Assembly (NCBI RefSeq): GCF_000620785.1
Contig: NZ_JIAI01000015.1
Coordinates: 62,001 to 126,000 of the forward strand
Length of the DNA: 64,000 bases
Source of the DNA: Actinospineispora acaciae DSM 45401
Lineage (GTDB): Bacteria > Actinomycetota > Actinomycetes > Mycobacteriales > Pseudonocardiaceae
Direction of reading: 5' to 3'
The translations under genes and the position numbers were made by a program. Position 1 is the stretch's first letter, and each line of letters starts with the position of its first letter. This document shows positions 26,304 through 41,551 of this stretch, in pieces. The notes below the pieces were generated by a model. The model was not told the origin of the DNA and did not search any database. It worked only from the letters and a program-made list of their open reading frames with translations.

Positions 26304-26426
26304 TGCTGGGTCCTCCTGGACTTGATTCTGTGGTTCTCCGCCGTGCTGACGGCAGGTCTTCGTGATATGCAGATCGGAACGGCGACGCTACTCCACCGCT
26401 CCGACCTGGTTGAACCGGGTTACGCC

Positions 26427-28526
<2,100 letters not shown>

Positions 28527-28611
28527 GGTGGTACTTCCCCTCTCGCGTGGGTGCTCTCTTGGGGCGACCCTCGCGGGTCTCAGGTGCTGGTGGAGCCGGA
28601 CGGTCTGCCCG

Positions 28612-29082
28612 TCACCACCGGTAGTGGGCGAAGGCCTTGTTGGACTCCGCCATCTTGTGGGTGTCCTCGCGCCGCTTGACGGCGGCGCCCAACCCGTTGC
28701 TCGCGTCCAGCAGCTCGTTCATCAGGCGGTCGACCATGGTCTTCTCCCGGCGCTGCCGAGCGAACGTGACCAGCCAGCGCAGCCCGAGCGTGGTGGACCG
28801 GGACGGCCGCACCTCGACGGGAACCTGGTAGGTGGCGCCACCGACCCGGCGGCTGCGCACCTCCAGCGCGGGCTTGACGTTGTCCAGCGCGCGCTTGAGC
28901 GTGACCACGGGGTCGGTGCCGGTCTTGTCCCGGCAGCCCTCCATGGCCGCGTAGACGATGCGCTCCGCGATGGACTTCTTGCCGTCGACCAGGACCTTGT
29001 TCACCAACTGGGTGACCAGCGGCGAGCTGTAGACCGGGTCGGAGATCAGCGGGCGCTTCGGAGCGGGACCCTTGCGAGGCAT
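28612..29082 (-). CDS. rpsG: 30S ribosomal protein S7
   Basis: A 156-residue nucleating protein of the 30S head (MPRKGPAPKRPLISDPVYSS; RRVGGATYQVPVEVRPSR; ends KAFAHYRW). Exactly the usual length. The start shares a base with the rpsL stop, so S12 and S7 are coupled. S7 represses the str operon in E. coli. Confidence 0.98.
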   Translation of the reverse strand: MPRKGPAPKRPLISDPVYSSPLVTQLVNKVLVDGKKSIAERIVYAAMEGCRDKTGTDPVVTLKRALDNVKPALEVRSRRVGGATYQVPVEVRPSRSTTLGLRWLVTFARQRREKTMVDRLMNELLDASNGLGAAVKRREDTHKMAESNKAFAHYRW

Positions 29083-29456
29083 CAGCTCTTCTCCTTCTTC
29101 GCGCCGTACTTGCTTCGGGCCTGCTTGCGGTTGCGTACCCCCTGGGTGTCCAGCGAACCGCGGATGATCTTGTAGCGGACGCCGGGCAGGTCCTTCACCC
29201 GGCCGCCGCGCACCAGCACGATGGAGTGCTCCTGCAGGTTGTGGCCCTCACCCGGGATGTAGGCGGTCACCTCGATCTGGCTGCTCAGCCGGACCCGGGC
29301 GACCTTGCGCAGCGCGGAGTTCGGCTTCTTCGGCGTGGTGGTGTACACGCGCGTGCACACCCCGCGGCGCTGAGGGCTCTCCTTCAGCGCGGCAGTCTTG
29401 GTCTTGGCGACCTTGTCCTCGCGGCCCTTGCGGACCAGCTGCTGGATCGTGGGCAT
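29082..29456 (-). CDS. rpsL: 30S ribosomal protein S12
   Basis: A 124-residue decoding-centre protein (MPTIQQLVRKGREDKVAKTK; TTTPKKPNSALRKVAR). Lys43 and Lys88, whose substitution gives streptomycin resistance, are both wild type. First gene of the str operon, with a promoter about 290 bases upstream and a conserved leader hairpin. Confidence 0.98.
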   Translation of the reverse strand: MPTIQQLVRKGREDKVAKTKTAALKESPQRRGVCTRVYTTTPKKPNSALRKVARVRLSSQIEVTAYIPGEGHNLQEHSIVLVRGGRVKDLPGVRYKIIRGSLDTQGVRNRKQARSKYGAKKEKS

Positions 29457-29553
29457 GAACCGGTGACTTCTTCCCGTTTGGCGGCGTGCTGGTTGGTCTC
29501 TGGGTAGTTCTGGTGGTCCTGGGTGCCCGCCCGGAGCGGAGGACGTCCGTCCC

Positions 29554-29578
29554 CCGAGGTCGGGCGTGTCGCCCTCGG
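29554..29578 (-). promoter_or_regulatory. Conserved hairpin in the rpsL leader
   Basis: On the minus strand a perfect 6-base stem (CCGAGG / CCTCGG) encloses GCGACACGCCCGA, ending 97 bases before the rpsL ATG and inside the predicted 5' UTR. It shares 22 of 23 bases across stem base and loop with the rpsJ leader hairpin (24904-24932), while the outer stem pairs differ. Confidence 0.6.
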
Positions 29579-29742
29579 AACCGGTTCATGGCGCTCCACG
29601 GAGCACTCAGTGAAACGTTCCGGGGTGACCCGCGATTCCGTACTCCGCGCTCGCGTTCGAGCCTCATGTCGACGCGAGCGGCGGTGGCAACGAGCACGCG
29701 GAGCGGCCCGGCTCTCGTCCTTCTAGCCGGGCACTACCGCAA

Positions 29743-29772
29743 AGGATACCTGGCCCGTGATGAGAGGGTCAA
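29743..29772 (-). promoter_or_regulatory. Predicted rpsL (str operon) promoter
   Basis: TTGACC (29767-29772) and TATCCT (29743-29748) on the minus strand with an 18-base spacer, a strong housekeeping sigma-70-type match. The transcript would have a leader of about 280 bases. Confidence 0.7.
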
Positions 29773-30013
29773 AACGGGTCATGACCATGCGCGGAACCGC
29801 GAGCGACGTTCTCGCGCGGGTCCGTATCCAGTCACCACCGAGCCTGCCCGATAGCCGGCGGGTCCGCAACCATCTTCACCGGCTCGCGTAACCGGTTGGG
29901 TACCCGGTGTGACCGGCTGTGCCGTTCGGCGGAGGTGACGGTGGGCAGGGTGGCGGGCGGCGACTCGCCGGAGTTCGTTGATCGGTCCCGTCTGTGCGCC
30001 CAGCGGTGGCGTG

Positions 30014-30796
30014 TCATGCCCCTCGGCGGTGCAGGCGGCCGGCGGCGAGCTCGGTCAGGTCCACCTCGTCCAGCGATCCGACCACCACGTCGGCGCGCTC
30101 GCCGGCGAGCAGCTCGGCGTCGTCCGCCCTGGCCACGCCGAGCGCGGCCATCCCGCCGGCCTTGGCGGCGGCCACCCCGCTCGGGGCGTCCTCGACCACG
30201 AAGCACCGGGCGGCGGGGGCGCGCAGCTCCTCGGCGGCGGCCAGGAAGATGTCCGGCGCCGGCTTGCCGTGCTCGAAGTCACGCCCGGAGATGTCCACGT
30301 CCAACGCGTCGGCCAGGGTCAGCCCGGTCGTGATCCCGTCGGTGGCGAGTTCGTGCTCGCGGACGAACGTGTCCAGCCGGATCCGGCGCAGCATCAGCCC
30401 GGCGTTCTTGGACGAGGACGCCGCCGCCGTCGGCACCCCGGCCGCCCGCACGGCGAGGAAGAACCGCAACGCGTCCGGGAACGCCTCGAACGCGCCGGCC
30501 TCGATCAGCGCGACGATCTTCCGCTGCTTGCGGTCCGCGTACTCCTGTGACCGCCGCTCCAGGTCCGGGACGCCGAAGTACGCCAGCGCGGACCGCGCCC
30601 CGCTCATCCTCGGCTTGCCGGACAGCTCGCGCTGGTACACCTCGCTGGTGAACGCCTCCGGCGTCCAGCTCGTGCGCCCGGCGATGTCCGCCCAGTCGCC
30701 CTCCATCAGCTCCCGCAGCGCGTCCCGCCACGCCGGCTCGTGCGGCGAGTCCACAAGCACCCCGTCCACATCAAAGATCGCCCCCAGAAACGCCAC
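30014..30796 (-). CDS. HAD-family hydrolase, beta-phosphoglucomutase-like
   Basis: A 260-residue HAD phosphatase/phosphomutase with motif I FDVDGVLVD (Asp9, Asp11), a helical cap, the SSSKN motif II/III region, KPAPDIFL and FVVEDAPSG. The cap and EAFPDALRF resemble beta-phosphoglucomutases, which work with trehalose or maltose phosphorylases. It sits next to otsB, which fits sugar-phosphate metabolism, but the exact substrate is not determined. GTG start at 30796. Confidence 0.85.
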   Translation of the reverse strand: MAFLGAIFDVDGVLVDSPHEPAWRDALRELMEGDWADIAGRTSWTPEAFTSEVYQRELSGKPRMSGARSALAYFGVPDLERRSQEYADRKQRKIVALIEAGAFEAFPDALRFFLAVRAAGVPTAAASSSKNAGLMLRRIRLDTFVREHELATDGITTGLTLADALDVDISGRDFEHGKPAPDIFLAAAEELRAPAARCFVVEDAPSGVAAAKAGGMAALGVARADDAELLAGERADVVVGSLDEVDLTELAAGRLHRRGA

Positions 30797-30824
30797 CGCC
30801 GGAGTATCCCACCGGCCCTCGATC

Positions 30825-30927
30825 CCGCGAGTCGGGGATTCCGTCAGGGTGAGTCGCGGATTTCGTCAGGCTCGAACCCAACCTGACAGAAACCGCGACT
30901 CACCCTGACGTTTTCCCCGACTCGCGG
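30825..30927. repeat. Long inverted repeat, family II copy C
   Basis: Two 46-base arms (30825-30870 and 30882-30927) pair at 40 of 46 positions around an 11-base loop. Each arm contains GACTCACCCTGAC or its complement, and ends in CCGACTCGCGG or its complement. It is between otsB and the HAD gene. A solitary arm occurs at 56157-56201 after rplA. Confidence 0.9.
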
Positions 30928-30973
30928 TCGGAGGTACGGGCGGGGGGGTACGGGCGCGCGCTTGGGGGCGGGG

Positions 30974-31762
30974 TTAGCGGGCGAGGGTGTCGAGGAGGTG
31001 GGCGACGTCGGGGACGGAGTCGAGTACGAAGTCGGCGGCGGTGGGGCGGCCGAGGGTGGTCGGGTCGCCTACGTAGATGGAGACGCCTCGGCCGTGCAGT
31101 GCGCGGAAGGCGTCTTCGTCGGTGACGTCGTCGCCCAGGTAGAGGGGCACGGTGTCGGGGGTGGTCAGGCCGAGGGTGTCGAGCAGGTAGAGCACGGCTC
31201 GGCCCTTGTCCCAGTCGAGGTTGGGCTGTAGCTCGTAGACCATCTTGCCGGGGGTCAGCTTGAGCTCGTTGGAGCGCTCGGTCAGGAGCCGGCGCACGAG
31301 CGCGGCCACGCGTTCGGCCGCGTCGGCGTCGGCGAGCCGATAGTGCACGGCGACCGAGGCGCGCTTGCGCTCCACCTGCACCCCGTCCAGCCAGCCGACG
31401 CCGTCGTCCAGCTCTTCGCCGACGTCGGCGACCAGGCTCTCGAACCCGGTGGCCGCCTCGTGGCGCAGGGTGCCGCGCTCGGGGTGCCAGATGTCGAAGC
31501 CGTGGCTGCCGGCGACTGTCAGGTCGTGCATGCCCATCAGGTCCTGGACCACCGCCCGGTCGCGGCCGCTGACCACGCACACCGGACACCGGCCTGCCAG
31601 TTCGTGCACGATCCGCCGCATGTCCGGCGTCATGCGCGCGTCCTCCGGCCGGTCCACGATCGGCGTCAGCACGCCGTCGTAGTCCAGGAACACCGCCGGA
31701 CGCCGCCCGCCCAGCGCGCGCCCGAACTCCTCACCGTCCCGCAGCGCATGCGCAAGCCCCAC
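30974..31762 (-). CDS. otsB: Trehalose-6-phosphate phosphatase
   Basis: A 262-residue HAD phosphatase converting trehalose 6-phosphate to trehalose. Motif I FLDYDGVLTPI (Asp27, Asp29), motif II VVSGRDR, then GSHGFDIW and motif IV YLGDDVTDEDAF, all characteristic of OtsB. No OtsA synthase is in the window, so the partner is elsewhere. It lies 90 bases after rpoC, beyond a strong terminator, so it is probably transcribed separately. Confidence 0.92.
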   Translation of the reverse strand: MGLAHALRDGEEFGRALGGRRPAVFLDYDGVLTPIVDRPEDARMTPDMRRIVHELAGRCPVCVVSGRDRAVVQDLMGMHDLTVAGSHGFDIWHPERGTLRHEAATGFESLVADVGEELDDGVGWLDGVQVERKRASVAVHYRLADADAAERVAALVRRLLTERSNELKLTPGKMVYELQPNLDWDKGRAVLYLLDTLGLTTPDTVPLYLGDDVTDEDAFRALHGRGVSIYVGDPTTLGRPTAADFVLDSVPDVAHLLDTLAR

Positions 31763-31794
31763 GCTCGCACAGCCTACGGACCCGGGTACGAACG

Positions 31795-31830
31795 AGAGCC
31801 GGGGCCGCTCTGACGAACGGCCCCGGCTCT
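31795..31830 (-). terminator. rpoBC terminator
   Basis: Perfect 13-base stem AGAGCCGGGGCCG / CGGCCCCGGCTCT with a 10-base loop, 22 bases past the rpoC stop. Strong GC stem without a long T-run, as usual in actinobacteria. Confidence 0.8.
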
Positions 31831-31852
31831 TGGGTTCGGACTTCGGCTTCGA

Positions 31853-35761
<3,909 letters not shown>

Positions 35762-35822
35762 GTGGCTTCAGTCTCCCCTTGCAGGTCTTGCGGGTGGCAG
35801 GTGGCTCGGAGTGGCAGGGCGA

Positions 35823-38800
35823 TCAATGGACCACGTCATCCACGGACATGGAGTCGGACCCTGGTCGGCTGGACAGGTTGATGCCCAGGTTGGCGGCGGC
35901 CCGTTCCAGGTCCTCGTCGTCGGAGTCGCGCATCTCGATGGCGGCGCCGTCGCTGGACAGCACCTCCACGTTCAGGCACAGCGACTGCAGCTCCTTGAGC
36001 AGCACCTTGAACGACTCGGGAATCCCCGGCTCCGGGATGTTCTCGCCCTTGACGATCGCCTCGTAGACCTTGACCCGGCCCACCACGTCGTCGGACTTGA
36101 TGGTCAGCAGCTCCTGCAGCGTGTACGCCGCGCCGTAGGCCTGCATCGCCCAGCACTCCATCTCGCCGAAGCGCTGGCCACCGAACTGCGCCTTACCACC
36201 CAGCGGCTGCTGCGTGATCATCGAGTACGGGCCGGTGGACCGCGCGTGCAGCTTGTCGTCCACCATGTGCGCCAGCTTCAGGATGTACATGTAGCCGACC
36301 GCCACCGGGTACGGGAACGGCTCGCCGGAGCGGCCGTCCAGCAGCGTCGCCTTCCCGTCCGGGCCGACCATCCGGTCGCCGTCGCGGTTGGGCAGCGTGG
36401 CCGCCAGCAGCCCGGTGATCTCGTCCTCCTTGGCGCCGTCGAACACCGGGGTCGCGGTGTTCGTGCCCGGCGCCACCGAGTAGAGCTCCTCGGGCATGCG
36501 CGACGCCCATTCCGGTGTGCCCTCGATGTCCCAGCCGGACTTGGCGATCCACCCGAGGTGGGTCTCCAGGATCTGGCCGATGTTCATCCGTCGCGGAACA
36601 CCGTGGGTGTTGAGGATGATGTCCACCGGCGTGCCGTCCGGCAGGAACGGCATGTCCTCGGCGGGCAGGATCTTGCCGATCACGCCCTTGTTGCCGTGCC
36701 GTCCGGCCAGCTTGTCGCCGTCGGAGATCTTCCGCTTCTGCGCCACGTACACCCGGACCAGCTCGTTGACGCCCGGGGCCAGCTCGTCGTCGTCATCGCG
36801 GGAGAACACCCGGATGCCGATGACCTTGCCGTTCTCCCCGTGCGGCACCTTGAGGCTGGTGTCGCGGACCTCGCGGGCCTTCTCGCCGAAGATCGCGCGC
36901 AGCAGCCGCTCCTCCGGGGTCAGCTCGGTCTCGCCCTTGGGCGTGACCTTCCCGACCAGGATGTCGCCGGGCTGCACCTCGGCACCGATCCGGATGATGC
37001 CGCGCTCGTCCAGGTCCGCCAGGACCTCCTCGGAGACGTTCGGGATGTCCCGGGTGATCTCCTCGGCGCCGAGCTTGGTGTCCCGGGCGTCGACCTCGTG
37101 CTCCTCGATGTGGATCGAGGTGAGCACGTCGTCCTGCACCAGGCGCTGGGACAGGATGATCGCGTCCTCGTAGTTGTGGCCCTCCCACGGCATGATCGCG
37201 ACCAGCAGGTTCTTGCCGAGCGCCATCTCGCCGTTCTCGGTGCACGGCCCGTCGGCCAGCACCTGGCCGACCTCGACCCGCTGCCCCTCTTCCACGATGG
37301 GCTTCTGGTTGTTGCAGGTGCCCTGGTTGGTGCGGCGGAACTTGTTGAGCCGGTAGGTCTGGCGGGTGCCGTCGTCGGCCATCACGGTGGCGTAGTCGGC
37401 GCACAGCTCCTCGACCACGCCCGCCTTGTCGGCCACCAGCACGTCGCCGGCGTCCACGGCGGCCCGCAGCTCCATGCCGGTCCCGACCAGCGGGGCCTCG
37501 CTGCGCAGCAGCGGCACCGCCTGGCGCTGCATGTTCGCGCCCATCAGCGCGCGGTTGGCGTCGTCGTGCTCCAGGAACGGGATCAGCGCGGTGGCCACCG
37601 ACACCATCTGGCGCGGCGAGACGTCCATGTACTCGACGCCACGCGGGTTGATGAAGTCGACCTCACCGCCCTTGCGCCGCACCAGCACCCGGTCCTCGGC
37701 GAAGTGACCGTCCTCCTTCAGGGGGGCGTTCGCCTGCGCGATGACCTGCCGGTCCTCCTCGTCGGCCGTCAGGTAGTCGATCTGGTCGGTGACCACACCG
37801 TCGACGACCTTGCGGTACGGCGTCTCGATGAAGCCGAACGGGTTCACCCGCGCGAAGGAGGACAGCGAGCCGATCAGGCCGATGTTCGGGCCTTCCGGCG
37901 TCTCGATCGGGCACATCCGGCCGTAGTGGCTGTGGTGGACGTCCCGGACCTCCATGCCGGCCCGTTCCCTGGACAGGCCGCCGGGGCCGAGCGCGTTCAG
38001 CCGCCGCTTGTGGGTCAGGCCCGACAGCGGGTTGTGCTGGTCCATGAACTGGGACAGCTGGCTGGTGCCGAAGAACTCCTTGATCGCGGCCACCACCGGC
38101 CGGATGTTGATCAGGGTCTGCGGCGTGATCGCCTCGACGTCCTGGGTGGTCATCCGCTCCCGGACGACCCGCTCCATCCGGGACAGGCCGACCCGGATCT
38201 GGTTCTGGATCAGCTCGCCCACGGTGCGGATGCGCCGGTTGCCGAAGTGGTCGATGTCGTCGGTCTCCACCGGGACCTCGACCGCGTCCTCGCCGGTGCC
38301 GACCGCCATCGTAGTCTCGCCGGCGTGCAGCCGGACCAGGTACTCGATGGTGGTGATGATGTCGTCCTCGGTGAGCGTGCCCACCTCGACCGGCACCTTC
38401 AGGCCCAGCTTCTTGTTCACCTTGTAGCGGCCGACCTTGGCCAGGTCGTAGCGCTTGTCCTTGAAGAACAGGTTCTCCAGGAGGGTCTGCGCGCTCTCCC
38501 TGGTGGGCGGCTCGCCCGGACGCAGCTTGCGGTAGATGTCCAGCAGCGCCTCGTCCTGCCCGGCGGTGTGGTCCTTCTCCAGGGTGGCCAGCAGGGTCTC
38601 CGAGAAGCCGAACCGCTCGCGGATCTGCTCGGCGGTCCAGCCGAGGGCCTTGAGCAGCACGGTGACCGGCTGGCGGCGCTTGCGGTCGATGCGGACGCCG
38701 ACCGTGTCGCGCTTGTCGACGTCGAACTCCAGCCAGGCACCCCGGCTCGGGATGATCTTGACGGAGTAGACGTCCTTGTCGGTGGCCTTGTCCACGGTGT

Positions 38801-39353
38801 GGTCGTAGTAGACGCCCGGGGACCTGACCAGCTGGGACACCACGACGCGCTCGGTGCCGTTGATGATGAAGGTGCCCTTGTCGGTCATCACCGGGAAGTC
38901 ACCCATGAACACCGTCTGGCTCTTGATCTCGCCGGTGCTGTTGTTGGTGAACTCCGCGGTGACGAACAGCGGGGCCGCATAGGTCATGTCCTTGTCCCGA
39001 CACTCCTCGACGGAGGCCTTGACCTCGTCGAAGCGCGGGTCGGAGAAGGACAGGGACATCGACCCGGAGAAGTCCTCGATCGGAGAGATCTCCGTGAGGA
39101 TCTCCTCGAGGCCACCGACCGGGTTCTCGTCGCCGGCGTCCACCCGGCGCTGGAACCAGGCCTCGTCGCCGACCAGCCATTCGAAGGCCTGGATCTGCAG
39201 GTTGAGGAGGTCGGGAACCTCGAGCGGCTCACGGATCTTGGCGAAGGAGACACGGGTCGGCGCACCCGGGAAACTCGGGTTGGCCGTGACCGGGGTACCG
39301 GTCAATCTTGCGTTGGAAGTGACAGTGGTCGCTGTGGCGCGGGAGACAGCCAA
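35823..39353 (-). CDS. rpoB: DNA-directed RNA polymerase subunit beta
   Basis: A 1176-residue catalytic subunit, TTG start at 39353 with GAAGGA 6 bases upstream. In the rifampicin region, FGTSQLSQFMDQHNP then LTHKRRLNALGPGG shows Asn453 at the position of E. coli Ser531 and His440 at the position of Asn518; His448 (His526) and the Gln/Asp/Arg contacts are unchanged. The Asn at 531 suggests lowered rifamycin affinity. The rest is normal, ending with the clamp segment that contacts beta'. Confidence 0.98.
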   Translation of the reverse strand: MAVSRATATTVTSNARLTGTPVTANPSFPGAPTRVSFAKIREPLEVPDLLNLQIQAFEWLVGDEAWFQRRVDAGDENPVGGLEEILTEISPIEDFSGSMSLSFSDPRFDEVKASVEECRDKDMTYAAPLFVTAEFTNNSTGEIKSQTVFMGDFPVMTDKGTFIINGTERVVVSQLVRSPGVYYDHTVDKATDKDVYSVKIIPSRGAWLEFDVDKRDTVGVRIDRKRRQPVTVLLKALGWTAEQIRERFGFSETLLATLEKDHTAGQDEALLDIYRKLRPGEPPTRESAQTLLENLFFKDKRYDLAKVGRYKVNKKLGLKVPVEVGTLTEDDIITTIEYLVRLHAGETTMAVGTGEDAVEVPVETDDIDHFGNRRIRTVGELIQNQIRVGLSRMERVVRERMTTQDVEAITPQTLINIRPVVAAIKEFFGTSQLSQFMDQHNPLSGLTHKRRLNALGPGGLSRERAGMEVRDVHHSHYGRMCPIETPEGPNIGLIGSLSSFARVNPFGFIETPYRKVVDGVVTDQIDYLTADEEDRQVIAQANAPLKEDGHFAEDRVLVRRKGGEVDFINPRGVEYMDVSPRQMVSVATALIPFLEHDDANRALMGANMQRQAVPLLRSEAPLVGTGMELRAAVDAGDVLVADKAGVVEELCADYATVMADDGTRQTYRLNKFRRTNQGTCNNQKPIVEEGQRVEVGQVLADGPCTENGEMALGKNLLVAIMPWEGHNYEDAIILSQRLVQDDVLTSIHIEEHEVDARDTKLGAEEITRDIPNVSEEVLADLDERGIIRIGAEVQPGDILVGKVTPKGETELTPEERLLRAIFGEKAREVRDTSLKVPHGENGKVIGIRVFSRDDDDELAPGVNELVRVYVAQKRKISDGDKLAGRHGNKGVIGKILPAEDMPFLPDGTPVDIILNTHGVPRRMNIGQILETHLGWIAKSGWDIEGTPEWASRMPEELYSVAPGTNTATPVFDGAKEDEITGLLAATLPNRDGDRMVGPDGKATLLDGRSGEPFPYPVAVGYMYILKLAHMVDDKLHARSTGPYSMITQQPLGGKAQFGGQRFGEMECWAMQAYGAAYTLQELLTIKSDDVVGRVKVYEAIVKGENIPEPGIPESFKVLLKELQSLCLNVEVLSSDGAAIEMRDSDDEDLERAAANLGINLSSRPGSDSMSVDDVVH

Positions 39354-39591
39354 GATGCGTCCTTCCGAGAACTACGCTCTGCTGGCATGCGCCGTCTCGG
39401 GCGGGTACCGTCTGGCTAGTGACCCGGGCGGGAGGTCCGGGCATTGGGCCGGCCAGGTGGTGGCTGCTGAAGCGACGCGTGCCTGTGTTGTCAGTGCGCT
39501 TCCCTCAGTCAGAACACATGAACCCGGTACCCGGCGGCACGCACACGGGTCTTGGGGTCATGTCTCCTGAATGAAGGCAGCGCAAAGAGGC

Positions 39592-39620
39592 AGTCTAGCC
39601 GCAAATGCAGCCGCTGTCCA
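39592..39620 (-). promoter_or_regulatory. Predicted rpoB promoter
   Basis: TGGACA (39615-39620) and TAGACT (39592-39597) on the minus strand with a 17-base spacer, in the 391-base gap before rpoB. The leader would be about 230 bases. The rest of this gap (39354-39591 and 39621-39744) shows no gene or clear repeat. Confidence 0.65.
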
Positions 39621-39744
39621 GAGGGGTCGCCGAGCAACCATCCTGCCACCAAGAGTGACGTGCCCCGGCCCCGGAGTCAAGACGCTAATCGACGGTAAGC
39701 GGTCTCTTTTGGAGGACGACCGGCACCAAACCGACTCCAGACGG

Positions 39745-41532
39745 TCATCTCTGGCTGATACCCGACACCTTCCACTGACCGCCCACCCGCTCGGCCGTGA
39801 CCGCGAACCGGACCGACGCCTTGAGCGGGGCGGAGCTGTCCGCCCGGCGGCCGACCTGGTTCACCAGCACCAGCAGGGTCGCCCTGCGCTCGGTGATCCG
39901 TTCGACGCCGGCCTCCGCGACGCTGGACTCCAGTGACGCCTTCTGCTGCGGGCCGAGCCGGCGCACCTCGGCGAACTTCTCCTTGAACTCGTCGGCGTAG
40001 GAGCCGGCGATGTAGGACAGCGCGCGCTGCTCGTCCTCGTCGAGGTGGGCGGCGTCGTAGGAGTAGATCGCCTCGATGGCCTTGCTGATCTGGTCGCGGA
40101 CGTCGGCGGTGACCGCCTTGTCCACGAAGGCGAGGTTGTCGGTGCGGCGGGCATCGACGGCCTCGTCGGCCTTGGTGGTGAAGATGTACGCGCCGGCGCC
40201 GGCCACGATGGTGACCAGCAGGAGGGCGAGCAGGGCCGCGAGCGGCTTGGGGTGGGAGGCGCCGGTCTCCGTGCCCGGCTCGGGGGTCGTCGTCTCGGCG
40301 GCTTCGGGGGCCTCTGGCGTGTCCTCGACGTGGTAGCTGGCCGTCGGGTCGTAGGTCTCGTGCATCACCGTCGGCTGGTCCACACGCGGGATCAGCTCGG
40401 TGTGGGCCTCGGGGCGGCGGGGCTGGTCGTCGTAGTGGTCCTCGTCCTCGTCGTCGTCGTCGAGGCTGTCCATGGTCCACTCGGCGGTGTCGCCGAGGTC
40501 GTGGCCCGCGCCTGGGGCATCGTCGTCGGGGTGGTGGTCGGGCTCGTGGTCGTCGTGGTCGGGCTCGGCGACGGGGAGGCGGACGCGCAGGGTGGCGGCG
40601 TGCACGGTGTTGATGTGCACGGTGTCGGCGTGGATGCCGCCGGAGGGCTCGTGGTCGGGGTCGTCGGCGTCCTCGGTGTCGTCGAACGGCTCGGGCTCGG
40701 GCTCGGGCGCGGGCTCGGGGTCGGGGTCGGGGTCGGCCAGGTCGGTGTAGTCGTGGTCGGCTTCGGCGAGCGCGAAGTCGGCGAGGTCTTCCTGGTCGTG
40801 CTCGGCGACCTCGGCGGGGGGCTCGTCCTCGGCCTGCTCGGGCTCGGGCTCCGCCGACCGCTCGGTGTCATCGGCGGGTTCGGCGTACTCCGGTTCGAGC
40901 CAGTCCGCGACGGGGTCGGCTTCTGGCTCGGGTTCCGCCTCCGCCTCCGCCGGGGTTGCGTGGTCGTCGTCCTCGATCCGGGGCATCACGCCGGTGGCGG
41001 AGGGCTCCTCGACCGGTATGTAGGGGCCGAAGAGCTGTTCGGCCACCGAGCCGGGCGGCGCGGGCTCGGGGTCCTTGGGGCGCGAGCTCTCGACGGCGGT
41101 CTCGACGGCCCGCAGCGCCCTGTCCACGGCGGAGGGGCGGCCGGCCGAGTCGTCGGGCTCGTGCACGGGCGGCAGGTACGGGTCGTCGGTGAACGCGGAG
41201 AAGCTGGAGTCGTCGGCTGGGGCGCGGTCGGGTTCGGAGCGCGGCGGGGTGAACACCCGCGTCGGGTAGTCCAGGTTCGGTCCCTGCCGGCGGCGGGGTG
41301 GGTCGTTCGGCGGCTGGCCGGTGCGGGTCGACGGGGGCGGCACCCAGCGGCGGGTCGGCGGATCGAGCGGCGCGGGCGACGACTCGTCGCCGCGCAGGGC
41401 CTCTTCCCATTCGTCGACGACCTGGTCCGGGTCTTCCTCCGGCGCCGTCTGGTCGCTGACCGGGCGGTAGAACCGGGTCGGCGGATCGACCCGGCTCGGA
41501 CCCGAGCCGGGGGTATGACGCTGCACTGTCAT
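39745..41532 (-). CDS. Mce-associated membrane protein with giant acidic domain
   Basis: A 595-residue protein. Residues 1 to about 420 are disordered and strongly acidic, with Asp/Glu/Pro runs (PDPDPEPAPEPEPEP). One membrane helix at about 431-451 (LAALLALLLVTIVAGAGAY) is followed by an extracytoplasmic Mas-type domain (VDKAVTADVRDQISKAIEAIYSYD ... GGQWKVSGISQR). Related proteins follow mce genes and are thought to assist the Mce complex. Last of four such genes in this operon; it starts 19 bases after the previous stop. The size of the acidic region is unusual. Confidence 0.8.
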   Translation of the reverse strand: MTVQRHTPGSGPSRVDPPTRFYRPVSDQTAPEEDPDQVVDEWEEALRGDESSPAPLDPPTRRWVPPPSTRTGQPPNDPPRRRQGPNLDYPTRVFTPPRSEPDRAPADDSSFSAFTDDPYLPPVHEPDDSAGRPSAVDRALRAVETAVESSRPKDPEPAPPGSVAEQLFGPYIPVEEPSATGVMPRIEDDDHATPAEAEAEPEPEADPVADWLEPEYAEPADDTERSAEPEPEQAEDEPPAEVAEHDQEDLADFALAEADHDYTDLADPDPDPEPAPEPEPEPFDDTEDADDPDHEPSGGIHADTVHINTVHAATLRVRLPVAEPDHDDHEPDHHPDDDAPGAGHDLGDTAEWTMDSLDDDDEDEDHYDDQPRRPEAHTELIPRVDQPTVMHETYDPTASYHVEDTPEAPEAAETTTPEPGTETGASHPKPLAALLALLLVTIVAGAGAYIFTTKADEAVDARRTDNLAFVDKAVTADVRDQISKAIEAIYSYDAAHLDEDEQRALSYIAGSYADEFKEKFAEVRRLGPQQKASLESSVAEAGVERITERRATLLVLVNQVGRRADSSAPLKASVRFAVTAERVGGQWKVSGISQR

Positions 41533-41551
41533 GGGGCTTGTGCTCCTGGCC

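Larger units (their letters stand above)
29457..30013 (-). promoter_or_regulatory. str operon upstream region
   Basis: 557 bases without a convincing gene between rpsL and the HAD phosphatase. The rpsL-proximal half holds the promoter at 29743-29772 and the leader hairpin at 29554-29578. The distal 240 bases contain a small hairpin (CGCGAG / CTCGCG near 29800) and otherwise nothing I recognise. Confidence 0.6.

Noticed and set aside
29082..29456. Possible streptomycin-resistance change in rpsL
   Set aside because: Lys43 and Lys88 and the surrounding loops are wild type.
29832..30017. A 61-codon minus-strand frame overlapping the HAD stop as ATGA
   Set aside because: Codon use is atypical (TTA, AGA, ACA, CGA) and the peptide is Arg/Ser/Pro-rich with no recognisable family; more likely non-coding upstream of the str promoter.
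40560..40900. Short GC-rich repeats that could look like a CRISPR or VNTR array
   Set aside because: They are in-frame low-complexity codons (Asp/Glu/Pro) of the acidic Mce-associated protein, with no constant repeat length or unique spacers.
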